Source: Deinococcus radiophilus
GTDB lineage: Bacteria > Deinococcota > Deinococci > Deinococcales > Deinococcaceae
Direction of reading: 5' to 3'
DNA length: 64,000 nucleotides
Assembly (NCBI RefSeq): GCF_020889625.1
Contig: NZ_CP086380.1
Coordinates: 2,088,001 to 2,152,000 of the forward strand
Of the stretch, positions 53,660 through 62,735 are shown piece after piece. Each line of letters starts with the position of its first letter. The stretch's first letter is position 1. Made by a program: the position numbers and the translations under genes. Under the pieces are notes generated by a model. It was not told the origin of the DNA. It ran no database searches and was given only the letters and a program-made list of their open reading frames with translations.

Positions 53660-54559
53660 ATGAACGCTGACCTGCAACATCACATCCAGGATTTCCTGGC
53701 TTATGGCCGCCAGCGCGGCCACAGTCCCAACACCCTGGCGGCGTACCGCAGTGCGCTGAACAAGTTTGCCGAGTACGCCGCCGAGCAGCACGTCACCAGC
53801 GTCTCCGGCGTGACCCGCCAGCTGCTGCGGGCCTACGCTGCCGAAATAGGCGGAACCCTCAGCCCCGGCGGTGCCCACGCCCGCCTGCGGCCCCTCAAGA
53901 CGTTCTTCATGTGGCTGGAAGACGACGAGGTGCTGGACCGCTCCCCGATGCGCCGAGTGTCCTTGCCGAAGTTGCCCAAGCACATCTTGCCTGCGGTCAC
54001 ACGCGCCGACATGGGCTTACTCCTGGCGGCTGCGGGAGAATCCAACCATCCGCTGCGTGACAGGGCCATGCTGGTGCTGCTATACGACACCGGCGTGCGT
54101 GCCTCCGAACTGTGCGGCATTCGCCTGGACGATCTTCAGCCGGGGGGCCGTCTGGACATCAGCCGCGCCAAAGGATCGCGTGCCCGCACAGTTCCGGTGT
54201 CCAGAACGGCGCTGAGGCACATGAACCGCTATCTGAAACAGGAGCGTCCTCAAACAGAAGAACCCATCCTTTTTCTTTCCAGAACCGGTGATCCGATGAA
54301 CCGCAACACGGTCAAACAACTGCTGGAACGGCTCTGCAAGGCCGCCGGGACCAAGCGTTACAGCCCGCATGCTTTCCGGCGTGGTTTCGCCGTGAACTAC
54401 CTGCGAAATTCCGGTGATGTCTTTACCCTCCAGCGGATTCTGGGCCACACCACGCTGGAGATGACCAATCACTACGTGGTCATGCAGGTCGAGGATCTCA
54501 AAGAGGCCCACAGGCGGGCCAGCCCAGTGGACAGTCTGCGCCTGGGTAGGGAGGACTGA
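53660..54559 (+). CDS. Tyrosine recombinase / integrase
   Basis: 299 residues. An N-terminal SAM-like core-binding domain (about 1-95) and a catalytic domain with the expected residues: Arg in DTGVRASELCGI, Lys in SRAKGSRART, H-x-x-R in SPHAFRRGFAVNYL, His in ILGHTTLEMTNHY with the nucleophile Tyr. It is XerD-like in size. The ATG follows ACGAGGTGACCAGAT. Position behind tRNA-Ile and tight coupling to an unknown gene (2 bp) argue for a mobile-element integrase and against a housekeeping Xer. Confidence 0.9.
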   Translation: MNADLQHHIQDFLAYGRQRGHSPNTLAAYRSALNKFAEYAAEQHVTSVSGVTRQLLRAYAAEIGGTLSPGGAHARLRPLKTFFMWLEDDEVLDRSPMRRVSLPKLPKHILPAVTRADMGLLLAAAGESNHPLRDRAMLVLLYDTGVRASELCGIRLDDLQPGGRLDISRAKGSRARTVPVSRTALRHMNRYLKQERPQTEEPILFLSRTGDPMNRNTVKQLLERLCKAAGTKRYSPHAFRRGFAVNYLRNSGDVFTLQRILGHTTLEMTNHYVVMQVEDLKEAHRRASPVDSLRLGRED

Positions 54560-54561
54560 CG

Positions 54562-55167
54562 GTGCCACGGAAAAAACCCGAAGAAGATCCCCGCGAACGG
54601 CACGTCATCAATATGAACGCGGCCACGCTGTGTATTCAGGACAATCTGGAGCAGGTCCGTTGGGCCTGGGAATATCCGAGGAAGGCCTATCACCGCACCT
54701 CGATGAGTATGCAGCTGGCCATGACCCTGCTGACCCTGATTGCCACGGTGCCGCTTGAAGAAGTGGTCTATGACTTGGCTCCTGACCCGCTCTCCACCCG
54801 GCGCAGGGCAGCGCTGGATATACCCGACTTGAGACTGGACAACCCAGAAGGGTTCCTGCGGCAACTTGGTCAGTGGCGCAGTGCCATCGCCGAAGGCCGC
54901 GTGGAGATCTATACAGATCCGAAGTTGCGCCATCCCCAGCCTGCCGGTGTGCGGGCTTGGCTGCCTCCACGCGGCGCTGAGCGCTCTGAGAACCCCCGTC
55001 CAGCCTGGGAGATGACCCTGGACATGGAGCGGCTTTCCTGTATCGTTCACGGCCTGCTGGGAGCCATGCCCGCCTGGGGATCCCCGCTCCCAGTAAGCGC
55101 AGACCCGGAGCAGGACCAGTCCAGAGTCAGGCCGCCGCACAAGCCACTCGCAGGGGCACCAGATTGA
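54562..55167 (+). CDS. Unknown protein co-transcribed with the integrase
   Basis: 201 residues from GTG 54562, 2 bp after the integrase stop; GGGAGG lies upstream. A basic start (PRKKPEEDPRERH), a helical middle (MSMQLAMTLLTLIATVPLEEVVYDL) and a Pro-rich, polar end. No known motif. The 3' end overlaps the convergent nuclease-like gene by 41 bp. It may be an accessory factor of the integrase, but nothing in the sequence proves it. Confidence 0.6.
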   Translation: MPRKKPEEDPRERHVINMNAATLCIQDNLEQVRWAWEYPRKAYHRTSMSMQLAMTLLTLIATVPLEEVVYDLAPDPLSTRRRAALDIPDLRLDNPEGFLRQLGQWRSAIAEGRVEIYTDPKLRHPQPAGVRAWLPPRGAERSENPRPAWEMTLDMERLSCIVHGLLGAMPAWGSPLPVSADPEQDQSRVRPPHKPLAGAPD

Positions 55168-55687
55168 ACAGGTACTGCTGGTAACGGCAGAACGGCTGCT
55201 CAGGGTGCAGGGTGATGGTGGGCTGGAGTTCCGAGGCAGGGAGCAGGTACAGGTATTCCAGCGCGTCCTCTGCATCATTCAGCACCGCTAGAGCCAGATA
55301 ATCGGTGTCCTTGCGGTAGTCCTTGTGATACTGGTACTGGCCCTGAAACGAATTGCGCTGTTCTGGCAGCCTGAACTGCACGGCTGCGCTCCTGCGGTAG
55401 CCCAGTTTGACCTCAACTCGGTAACCATTGACGAGCAGGTCAGCTGGGGCTTGGTGCGACGCGGGGACTTCAGTGCTCATGCCCTCGCCTGCCAGATACT
55501 CTGCGACCATTCGCTGGGCGAGCAGGCCACGGTTGTTGTGGGCACAGTTGCTGCCAAGTCCCAGCTCGCGCTTCCTGCGCTTGACGGTAGACAGGCTGAT
55601 GCCGAACTGGTTCGCTAGCTCTGCGTCTTTGAGACCGCGTGCGTGAGCTGCACAGAACTCGGCTTCGTTGATGGTTTTTGTGTACAT
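55127..55687 (-). CDS. HTH plus PD-(D/E)XK nuclease-like protein
   Basis: 186 residues. Residues about 15-43 form a resolvase-type helix-turn-helix (GLKDAELANQFGISLSTVKRRKRELGL). Residues about 55-135 look like a PD-(D/E)XK nuclease core: an upstream acidic helix (AQRMVAEYLAGEG), then ADLLVNGYRVEVKLGY with Asp83, Glu92 and Lys94. This resembles the I-SspI-like endonuclease group. AGGAGGTCACC lies before the ATG. It is on the same strand as the helicase-like gene just upstream. Confidence 0.65.
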   Translation of the reverse strand: MYTKTINEAEFCAAHARGLKDAELANQFGISLSTVKRRKRELGLGSNCAHNNRGLLAQRMVAEYLAGEGMSTEVPASHQAPADLLVNGYRVEVKLGYRRSAAVQFRLPEQRNSFQGQYQYHKDYRKDTDYLALAVLNDAEDALEYLYLLPASELQPTITLHPEQPFCRYQQYLFNLVPLRVACAAA

Positions 55688-55810
55688 GGTGACCTCCTGA
55701 AAAACCCACCGGACCGGTCAGGTCGCAGTGGGCAGTGAGTGGGTTTAGAGATGTATGGCCGGGGTGTTCCCCGAAGAAGGAGAAAAGGAGTCAAAAGAAA
55801 TCTAAAGGCG

Positions 55811-57841
55811 TTATTCGACTTTCAGCAGGTTGAGGACTGCGGGTGATTGAGCTTTATCCTTGGAGGTGGCGTAGACGACGCGTGTTTTGGTTGGGTAGCC
55901 TGGAACCTCGACTTTAAAGCTTTGTAGTTCCGCAAACCGAGCATCAGGTGTAAGGAGACGTAGAACGGCTTGCGGGTTGGTATTGGCTGCAGGCTCATAT
56001 GTATAGCCGATTGGATTGCTGTCCAAGTCAGTCCAATTAGCGAAGTGCGGCGCTTTGGCACGGTTCGACTTGTTTTTGCCTGCTTGCTCGTAAACCTTTT
56101 CCTTCAACTCGTTGCGCACTGGTGTCGCCTTACTCTTGGAGAAAAGTCCCAAAGTGACGAGCAAGTCGTGCGGTATAGCTCCGTACAGGTTTGCAATCTC
56201 TTCTGCCAGGGTGCGTAGTGCGTAACGATGAACAGGGTTTTTGCTTTTCGGTGTCAGAATCTCCGGTAGCACGGTGACATTGGCCCAGGGTTTTGCCAGG
56301 TAGGAACAGTCGAAAGCGGCTATGACTCTGGGTTTGTCCGTACCCCCATACAATGGCTGCCGTCCACGGTGGAACATTTGCAGCAACTCAGTATCTCGTA
56401 GGTGTCTAGCAAGTTGCTCGCGGAGAGTTGCATTGTTTGGAGATAAAGCAGCCAGAAAGTGATTCGCGAAGAGCGTTGGCCGTTCTGGAGGATGGAGTGC
56501 GAGCACATGGCACCCCTTCGCCCTGTTGGAGCCGCGACCAGCGAACCAGTGTTGGGTAAGCAGGTTCTTTGGGCAGGCCCAGCCGTCCTCACGTAGTTTG
56601 CTGTCCTGCGTATCAAGGACGTTTTTGAAGCTGAGGACCAGTACGCCTGGCAGGTGTGCAGCACATAGCTTTTCTATGTACTCCAGTGCGTAACGTCTTC
56701 GTCCCCAGGAGCGTGCCTGGTTCAGATTGTTGCGTTCAATGTACAGGTCTTTTTCAATCTCGATATCCAGAGGAATGATTTCACCCAGACGCTTGATTTT
56801 TACATCGTGCTCTGGGAACATCAACTTGTATTGCCGGTTGTCTTCTTCTGCGTAGGCGTCCAGGACGATGATAGGTGGAGCAGATTTCGGTAGCACCCGC
56901 AGAACATCTGCTCTAAACCCTACTGAATCCCTGCCGCCTTGCTGCAAGCGCTGCAGACCGAAGCGGCCACTCTGCTGGCAACCTGACGCAGAGAAGTCCT
57001 CCTTGAAAGCTTGGACGACCTGCCCTGCCAGAACGCTACGTTCATCTGTGAAGCAAAGCTCCGTCAGGGTTTCCTCAAAGCCTTTCCAGTCGGGTGCGGA
57101 GCATTTCTTACGGAGAGCTTCCCAGAACTTCGCCCCCGAAAAGCTTATTTGCTCAGCACCGCTAATCGGGTTCTCTACAGTTATGCCCTCATGTTCGCCA
57201 GCACATAGTTCCTCCATCAGCTCAAAGAGCGCCTTCTCCAACGCGCCACCTTTGCCAGAACTCAGATGCCATTGAAGTTCTGCCGGCGTCAGACTTGGGA
57301 TGGTTTCATCGGTGGTACTGGTCCGTCCAGAATCCAGCCCAATGGTTGTGACCAAGCTGTTCAGCGGGTCCTCGTCAACGACAATCAGCTTGACCTCGGC
57401 CATGAAATCGGACTTAAGTTTGCTCCGCGAATCGGCTAACAGGACCGGCAGGTGTGCGTGACTGATGACCCGGATAGATTCATCGGGTTCCCAGCTGAAC
57501 TGATGGTCGTACTTAGCTTTGGACGAGCAGTGGTCACGGCCTTTCAGGACCCGACACGTTGTGGGAAGGCCATGCGCCTTCCAAGCTTCGTTGATGTCCT
57601 TGCAGGCACCCTCGCCGAGCGAAGCTTCCCCGATAGTGCTCTGCGTAGCCCATAGGATTCGGTAGGGACAGGAAAGCGTGCCTGGACTACCCCAAATGGC
57701 AGCAACATGCTCAGCCAGGGCGGCGTACATGGCTGTCGTCTTGCCCATCCCTGGCATGGCGGCGACAACTTGCACGCTGCCTGGAGAGGCACTTTCGATG
57801 AATGGAGCCACATCGTTCGCCTTAAGATGCGCAGAAACCAC
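55811..57841 (-). CDS. SF2 helicase-like ATPase of a mobile element
   Basis: 676 residues. Helicase-like motifs in order: AAMPGMGKTT (Walker A, 29-36), VKLIVVDEDP (Walker B with DED, 156-158), IIVLDAYAEED (325-334, like the LDAT motif of viral and plasmid helicases), HWFAGRGSNRAKGC (about 431-444) and LQMFHRGRQP (487-496, motif VI). Other parts are unfamiliar. GTG 57841 is chosen; AAGGGCGG lies upstream. Codon use is less GC-rich than in the core genes. A replication or defence role is possible; I cannot choose. Confidence 0.65.
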   Translation of the reverse strand: MVSAHLKANDVAPFIESASPGSVQVVAAMPGMGKTTAMYAALAEHVAAIWGSPGTLSCPYRILWATQSTIGEASLGEGACKDINEAWKAHGLPTTCRVLKGRDHCSSKAKYDHQFSWEPDESIRVISHAHLPVLLADSRSKLKSDFMAEVKLIVVDEDPLNSLVTTIGLDSGRTSTTDETIPSLTPAELQWHLSSGKGGALEKALFELMEELCAGEHEGITVENPISGAEQISFSGAKFWEALRKKCSAPDWKGFEETLTELCFTDERSVLAGQVVQAFKEDFSASGCQQSGRFGLQRLQQGGRDSVGFRADVLRVLPKSAPPIIVLDAYAEEDNRQYKLMFPEHDVKIKRLGEIIPLDIEIEKDLYIERNNLNQARSWGRRRYALEYIEKLCAAHLPGVLVLSFKNVLDTQDSKLREDGWACPKNLLTQHWFAGRGSNRAKGCHVLALHPPERPTLFANHFLAALSPNNATLREQLARHLRDTELLQMFHRGRQPLYGGTDKPRVIAAFDCSYLAKPWANVTVLPEILTPKSKNPVHRYALRTLAEEIANLYGAIPHDLLVTLGLFSKSKATPVRNELKEKVYEQAGKNKSNRAKAPHFANWTDLDSNPIGYTYEPAANTNPQAVLRLLTPDARFAELQSFKVEVPGYPTKTRVVYATSKDKAQSPAVLNLLKVE

Positions 57842-57857
57842 GTCTACACCGCCCTTA

Positions 57858-57871
57858 TTTCAATTTTGAAA
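57858..57871. promoter_or_regulatory. Perfect 14-bp inverted repeat before the helicase-like gene
   Basis: TTTCAA-TT-TTGAAA lies 17 bp before the GTG start, in an AT-rich stretch. Probably an operator for the minus-strand transcript. Confidence 0.45.
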
Positions 57872-58801
57872 ACGTAAACGTCGTCGTACACGGCATTCTA
57901 GAGATTTTGTCCATATTCATTACTATATAACGTAATACGGTGAGTTGAGTGTTCGCTGTCTGGGTGTTCGCTTCGCGGCCGCTGCGCGGCGGTCGTACTT
58001 CGTTAGCCTGTCTCTCGGCGTACTCCGCAGGCCGTTCTGGTGTCCTCGGTTGCCTGGGTCAACAACGAGCGTTACCCGGAGCTCACCCGAAGAATGAGGT
58101 GCGCAGCGATGAACGAAGGGAAGGTTTGAGGTCAAAAGAAATCCGTTTGCGGGAGTAGGTTAACTCAGAGCTGAGCCTTTTCTCCTTCGGGAAACACGTA
58201 GGTTCTGCGCTTTACCTGTACTGGGTCGCGCTGTTCAGGTCAGGGTTAGGCACGCAGCCCAGTCGTACCCCGAAGACAGTAACGCACGGTACTGCGAGTC
58301 CGACTACCGGTTTCACCGTGACGTGGCGAAGGCCAGAACAGCCGTACAGCGTATGTGTTGCCCAGTGTTGCGCGTGACTTGCCAGAGAATCGCGTGAAGA
58401 ACCCCAGTTCTCAAAGGAAATCCGCTACGAAGTAGCGAGGCGCAGCCGAAAGAACGCAGGAGTCTGGGCTGAAATTCGCATGCTGAGCCATTTTGGTCAC
58501 GTACCTCGGAGCAAAGTGGGTTCCCGGTAGGGAGCACGCACACCGGAAGTACACGTATGGCCGGGGGGGGACCCTACAACCCCTCCGCGCAGCCTGTTGG
58601 GGGGCTTCGTCTGATGAGGGGAGGGGGGAGGTGTTCAGCCCGAAGTTGCAACCTCGGCGGCCCCGATTTTTCTGGAGAAAAACGCTGTGATTCACCGTCA
58701 TGTGAGCTGCAACCGTACGGCGCCATGTTCGCCGATTGCAACTTGGGAAGGAGTGTGAGGCCGTTTCCGTGCTGAAGTTCGGGCTTTGTGTGCGCAGAAG
58801 T
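57872..58801. other. About 930 bp without a gene, rich in hairpins: candidate structured RNA
   Basis: No frame here has a convincing start, ribosome-binding site or protein-like composition. Many strong stem-loops occur: CTCAG-AG-CTGAG (58163-58174), a UUCG-type loop near 58181-58190, ACTGGG/CCCAGT (58219-58262), CACGGT/ACCGTG, CGCTAC-GAA-GTAGCG (58422-58436), TTTTTCT-GG-AGAAAAA (58667-58682), and a two-tier hairpin TGCAA...CGGCG/CGCCG...TTGCA (58708-58740). A TGCAAC motif recurs three times at the right end, and there is a run of nine G at 58562. It does not match tmRNA, RNase P or group I/II introns as I know them. Confidence 0.45.
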
Positions 58802-59503
58802 TCACAGGTCGTAGTCTGCGCCATGTTGAGCCAGCCAGGCCTTGCGGTCGGCGTAGTCAGGCAGCATGACCTCCAAGCGTTCCCAGAAGGCTGGTCGGTG
58901 GTGGTGAAACTCCAAGTGAACGAGTTCGTGAAGCAGAACGTATTCGGCAACGCGGTGCGGCAGTAAGGCGACTCGCCAGTGAAGGGTGATGCTCCCCGTC
59001 CTGCTGGCCGCGCCCCACCTGTAACCCAAGTCGGTCACACGGATTTCTTTAGGAGGACATCTCAACCGTGATTGAAGCCGTGCAAGCTGTGCCTGTACCC
59101 AGTCGTTCAGCTGTGCCGAGTACCAGGCTACGAACAGTTCCCGCCCCTGTGCTGCGTCGGTGTGAGCCAGTTCGAACCGTTGACCGTGCAGGCGTAGTGG
59201 AGGTCTGCCTTGACTGGTAGGAACTAGCAGCAACCGGTAAGACCGTCCAGCGTACAGGAAGCCTTCCCCAGTAACGTACTCCCGCTGCTGAGGGGAACGG
59301 TAAAGCTCCGTCTTGAGAGCGAGCTTGCCATAAATCCAGTCCATCCTTGACTCAATGAACTGTTCAAGTTGCCGTGCAGGGGTGCCCTGCGGTGCAAGAA
59401 CGAGCAGTTGTCCGTCTCGTTCCAGGCCCAGACTGACCGTTTTTCGTCTGGAGCTTTCCCTCACGGTGAAGTTCAACTCATTGAGGTGAAGCGACCATTC
59501 CAT
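58802..59503 (-). CDS. YgjP-like (DUF45) zinc metallopeptidase
   Basis: 233 residues. The HExxH motif is in VLLHELVHLEFHHHRPAFWERLEVMLPDY, with YRWGAASRTGSITLHWRVALLP before it, the standard DUF45 pattern. Proteins of this family are often encoded next to type I restriction genes, as here. CATACT (minus strand) lies 7 nt before the ATG, so it seems to have its own leaderless promoter. Substrate unknown. Confidence 0.88.
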   Translation of the reverse strand: MEWSLHLNELNFTVRESSRRKTVSLGLERDGQLLVLAPQGTPARQLEQFIESRMDWIYGKLALKTELYRSPQQREYVTGEGFLYAGRSYRLLLVPTSQGRPPLRLHGQRFELAHTDAAQGRELFVAWYSAQLNDWVQAQLARLQSRLRCPPKEIRVTDLGYRWGAASRTGSITLHWRVALLPHRVAEYVLLHELVHLEFHHHRPAFWERLEVMLPDYADRKAWLAQHGADYDL

Positions 59504-59529
59504 TCATGACAGTATGGTCGCTGCCTATG

Positions 59530-62500
59530 TCAGAAAGGTGAACTCCAACGGGCATACAGGCGCTTCGCAAGATGCATCAGGTCGTCAGCGACGACTCCAC
59601 ACTGCTCGAAGCTGACGAGGTTCATATCGTCGAGGTAGCTTTCAAGCCAACCCCTAACCTTGCCTTGCTGCACCGGATTACGCCAGAAATCGAGGACTGT
59701 AGTTCGCTTGCGCAGTTCCTGAACAATATGCAGAGTATCGGCAATAAGCTGCCGGCCTGCCTGCTCGTCCAAGTCTTCCAGCTTCTGACTCCGGGCATCC
59801 AGAACAAGCCGGAAGAAAGGAGCCTCATTGTAGGGGTCGAGGCCGGTGCTATCAGCAGGCTTATCCTTTTGCAGTTCCTCGATAAAGGCTTTCAGTGCCT
59901 CTACCAGAGCGTCCCAGTGCTGGTCATGCTCCTTGATGATGTCTTCAAGCCGTTCGCTGAGCTTCTTGTAGTGGATGGGGTCTTCTTCCAGCTTGACGTT
60001 GATGAAGTGGCGAGCGGCATGCTCCATCGCAGCTGCTTGAGTGCGTTTTGAGGTGAAGGCTCCAACCTCAGTCTTAAAGTTCGGGTCCAGAATTTCGATT
60101 TTCGGCACCTTGATTTCTATGCCATTCGCACTGACATACTGCGCAATCAGTGCTTTAACCTTCGCTCCGGCCCCCAATGGCAAGCCCTCGTCATCGGGGT
60201 CGCGGTAGACGACCAGCACCATGTCGTAAATAGCATTGAGTAATGCGGCGTCCTTGGTGAACTTCAGCCCTTCAGGACGAGGCAGCACGATTTCCAGCGC
60301 ATTTGTGAACGCTTTGAGCCTGACTTTGAATTCGGCTCTTAGCTTCTGGTCAGCGAGCTGCGTAACGCAGGCTTCGCGGTTCTCAATAGGGTTGCCTGCC
60401 GTTATGAACATTCGGGTGACCTCATGGTGAGCCGCCTCTAACGCGGGCAGCGTGTCTTTGATAGAGGTCATGGCTCCCTGAATGTCAGTCTGTGTATAGT
60501 CGCTAAGCGCCTGTGCCAGGTGGTGGCCGACTCCGTAGTAATCCACGACCAGACCGTGGTGCTTGCCTGGATAAGTGCGATTGACGCGGGCGATGGCCTG
60601 AAGAAGCTCATGGTTGCGGATGTTCCGGTCAAGGTAGAGCGCCTGCTCAATAGGGGCGTCGAATCCAGTCAGCAGCATGCTCTTGACAATGATGATGCTG
60701 AGTGGATGGTCTGGGTTCTTAAACTCCCCATCCTCACCGATACGAGCTTCCTGCTTATTCGGGTCAGTCCACTCGTCCCACTCGGCAGGGTCGTTCTTAC
60801 CGCCACCAGAGATGACGGCAGCGAACTGAAGCGCAGCGACGCGCTTACGGTGAGGATAGGCTGCTGCCAACCTGCGAGTGTGTTCGTCTAGGCCGGCCAG
60901 CTTCTCAGGTGGGAGACCGAATACCGGATTCGGCTGCTCAAGACGGTCCAGCAGCTCTTGCTGTGCCTTGACAAAGGCCTTCTGATACTCGACCGCTGCG
61001 GCGCGGCTGTGAGCGACGACCTGCGCCTTAAAGCCATTGGGCAGAATTTCGCTGGCGTAGTGCAGCAACATGTCTGCGGCCTTATCCGCGATGAGCTTAG
61101 GAGAGTTGAGAAGTTCTCCCTGTGTGGCGTACTTTTGCTGAAGCTGGCTTCGCTGCTCATCACTCAGCTCGTCGAAGAACACGTTGAACAAACTGTCGAC
61201 ACTCTGCCCATCTTTTAGGAACGCGTTGACCTTCCGTCCTTCGTACAAGATGGGCACAGTGGCTTTGTCCTGTTGGCTTTCCAGGATGGTGTAAGTATCA
61301 ATAAGCGGCCCGAAAATTTCGTGGGTCTTCTTGGCCTGCCCTTTGATAATGGGTGTCCCCGTAAAGCCAATCATGGCGGCATTAGGCAGGGCAGCCCGCA
61401 GATGAGCATGTTGCGCATTGCTGTGCGAGCGGTGCGCTTCGTCGACCAGGACCAGGATATTTGGCTGGTCGTTAAGTACCGCTTGTTCGGGGTCAAACGC
61501 TTCTCCAGCCTGTCCGCGCATCTTCTGCACCATGCCGAAGATGAAGCCTGCTCCCCGTAGGGCCAGTGCTTCGTTTAGCTTCTTGACACCCTTGGCGACA
61601 GTAACCGGTTCCCCGGCGACTTGAGCAGTCTTGGAGAGCTGCTTTTCAAGGTCACGCCGGTCTGTGACGACTACAATTTTGAAGGAGCGCAACGCTGGGA
61701 TGGTGCGGATAGCCCTGACCAGGAACATCATGGTGAGACTCTTCCCAGAGCCCTGTGTATGCCAGACAACGCCACCACGACCATCTACTTCTGCTCCGAG
61801 GAGCTTGGTTTCCCCAGTTTCGAGGCGTTCCAGAGCCTTGCGGACGGCTCGGTACTGCTGGTAGCGTGCGACGCGTTTGGATTTGGCATCCGTGATGGTG
61901 AAGTTTTCTAGTAAGTCAAGGAGTGTCGCTGGGTTGAGTACTCCTGCGGTCAGAATCTGCTGCGGATACAGTTGAGTCTTACCAAGTTGCTGAGCGACCT
62001 CCTCCTTGGTCAAAGGATACGTATCCTTCCAGGTCAAGTAGCTCTCTACCGGAGCGCCTACTGTGCCGAGCACTGACTTGTAAAAGCTCGTTCCGACCAA
62101 CAGCTGCACCGTATGGAAGAATCCCTGCACTCCTTCCGGTTCTTGGCTCCCCCGAAGATTCTGATAGAGAAGCAGGTCGTTAATAGCTTTCTCAATGTCT
62201 GAATTTGAGTTGTCAGGAGCTTTGCACTCAATAACGACGACAGGAATACCGTTCACGAACAGCACAATGTCCGGCACGATGTAGCCGGCTCCACCACTGT
62301 AGCCAGGTGGGTCTACTCGAAACTGATTGACCGCTAGGAAATCATTGTGATGCAGGCGGTCTGGCCGAAAATCAATGAAACGGACGGTATGGCCTTTTCC
62401 ATCCGGACCGATGACTTGCACTCCGTCTAGTAACAAGTCCGTGAGGTACGCGTTTGTCCCCATCAGTCCGTGGATTTCGGCAGGAAGTCGTGTGAGCTTG

Positions 62501-62724
62501 CCAATAGCTTGGTCGATATGTGTGTCTTCAAGCCAGGGGTAATCTAGGCTGTTGATGCGAACTATCGCTTCACGGAGCCGAGTTTCCAAGAAGTGCTGCT
62601 GGAAGGAATGGCGCTCAGTCATTGCAGGAATAAACTTGTCGCCACTGAGAAATTCCCAGCTAAGATGTTGCAGCTGCTGAACAAGGGGCATCTCGACTTC
62701 GTTGTACTCGGCTCCTGGAGTCAT
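59530..62724 (-). CDS. hsdR: Type I restriction enzyme subunit HsdR
   Basis: 1064 residues. An N-terminal nuclease domain has the PD-(D/E)XK signature in IPVVVIECKAPDNSN (about residue 166). The motor has HTQGSGKSLTM (Walker A, about 322), LVDEAHRSH (about 428), IGFTGTPI and LLTGFDAPIEQALYLDR, then a C-terminal helical domain. It cuts DNA after translocation together with HsdM and HsdS, which are not in this window. An IS4-type element sits 10 bp before its ATG. Confidence 0.95.
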   Translation of the reverse strand: MTPGAEYNEVEMPLVQQLQHLSWEFLSGDKFIPAMTERHSFQQHFLETRLREAIVRINSLDYPWLEDTHIDQAIGKLTRLPAEIHGLMGTNAYLTDLLLDGVQVIGPDGKGHTVRFIDFRPDRLHHNDFLAVNQFRVDPPGYSGGAGYIVPDIVLFVNGIPVVVIECKAPDNSNSDIEKAINDLLLYQNLRGSQEPEGVQGFFHTVQLLVGTSFYKSVLGTVGAPVESYLTWKDTYPLTKEEVAQQLGKTQLYPQQILTAGVLNPATLLDLLENFTITDAKSKRVARYQQYRAVRKALERLETGETKLLGAEVDGRGGVVWHTQGSGKSLTMMFLVRAIRTIPALRSFKIVVVTDRRDLEKQLSKTAQVAGEPVTVAKGVKKLNEALALRGAGFIFGMVQKMRGQAGEAFDPEQAVLNDQPNILVLVDEAHRSHSNAQHAHLRAALPNAAMIGFTGTPIIKGQAKKTHEIFGPLIDTYTILESQQDKATVPILYEGRKVNAFLKDGQSVDSLFNVFFDELSDEQRSQLQQKYATQGELLNSPKLIADKAADMLLHYASEILPNGFKAQVVAHSRAAAVEYQKAFVKAQQELLDRLEQPNPVFGLPPEKLAGLDEHTRRLAAAYPHRKRVAALQFAAVISGGGKNDPAEWDEWTDPNKQEARIGEDGEFKNPDHPLSIIIVKSMLLTGFDAPIEQALYLDRNIRNHELLQAIARVNRTYPGKHHGLVVDYYGVGHHLAQALSDYTQTDIQGAMTSIKDTLPALEAAHHEVTRMFITAGNPIENREACVTQLADQKLRAEFKVRLKAFTNALEIVLPRPEGLKFTKDAALLNAIYDMVLVVYRDPDDEGLPLGAGAKVKALIAQYVSANGIEIKVPKIEILDPNFKTEVGAFTSKRTQAAAMEHAARHFINVKLEEDPIHYKKLSERLEDIIKEHDQHWDALVEALKAFIEELQKDKPADSTGLDPYNEAPFFRLVLDARSQKLEDLDEQAGRQLIADTLHIVQELRKRTTVLDFWRNPVQQGKVRGWLESYLDDMNLVSFEQCGVVADDLMHLAKRLYARWSSPF

Positions 62725-62735
62725 AGTTCAGCTGC

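Noticed and set aside
53660..54559. Reading the recombinase as the chromosomal XerC/XerD
   Set aside because: Size fits, but it is behind a tRNA and coupled to an unknown gene; a dif-resolving role cannot be supported.
57872..58801. Group I/II intron, tmRNA, RNase P RNA or CRISPR in the hairpin-rich region
   Set aside because: None of the conserved core sequences of these RNAs was found, and there are no regularly spaced repeats.
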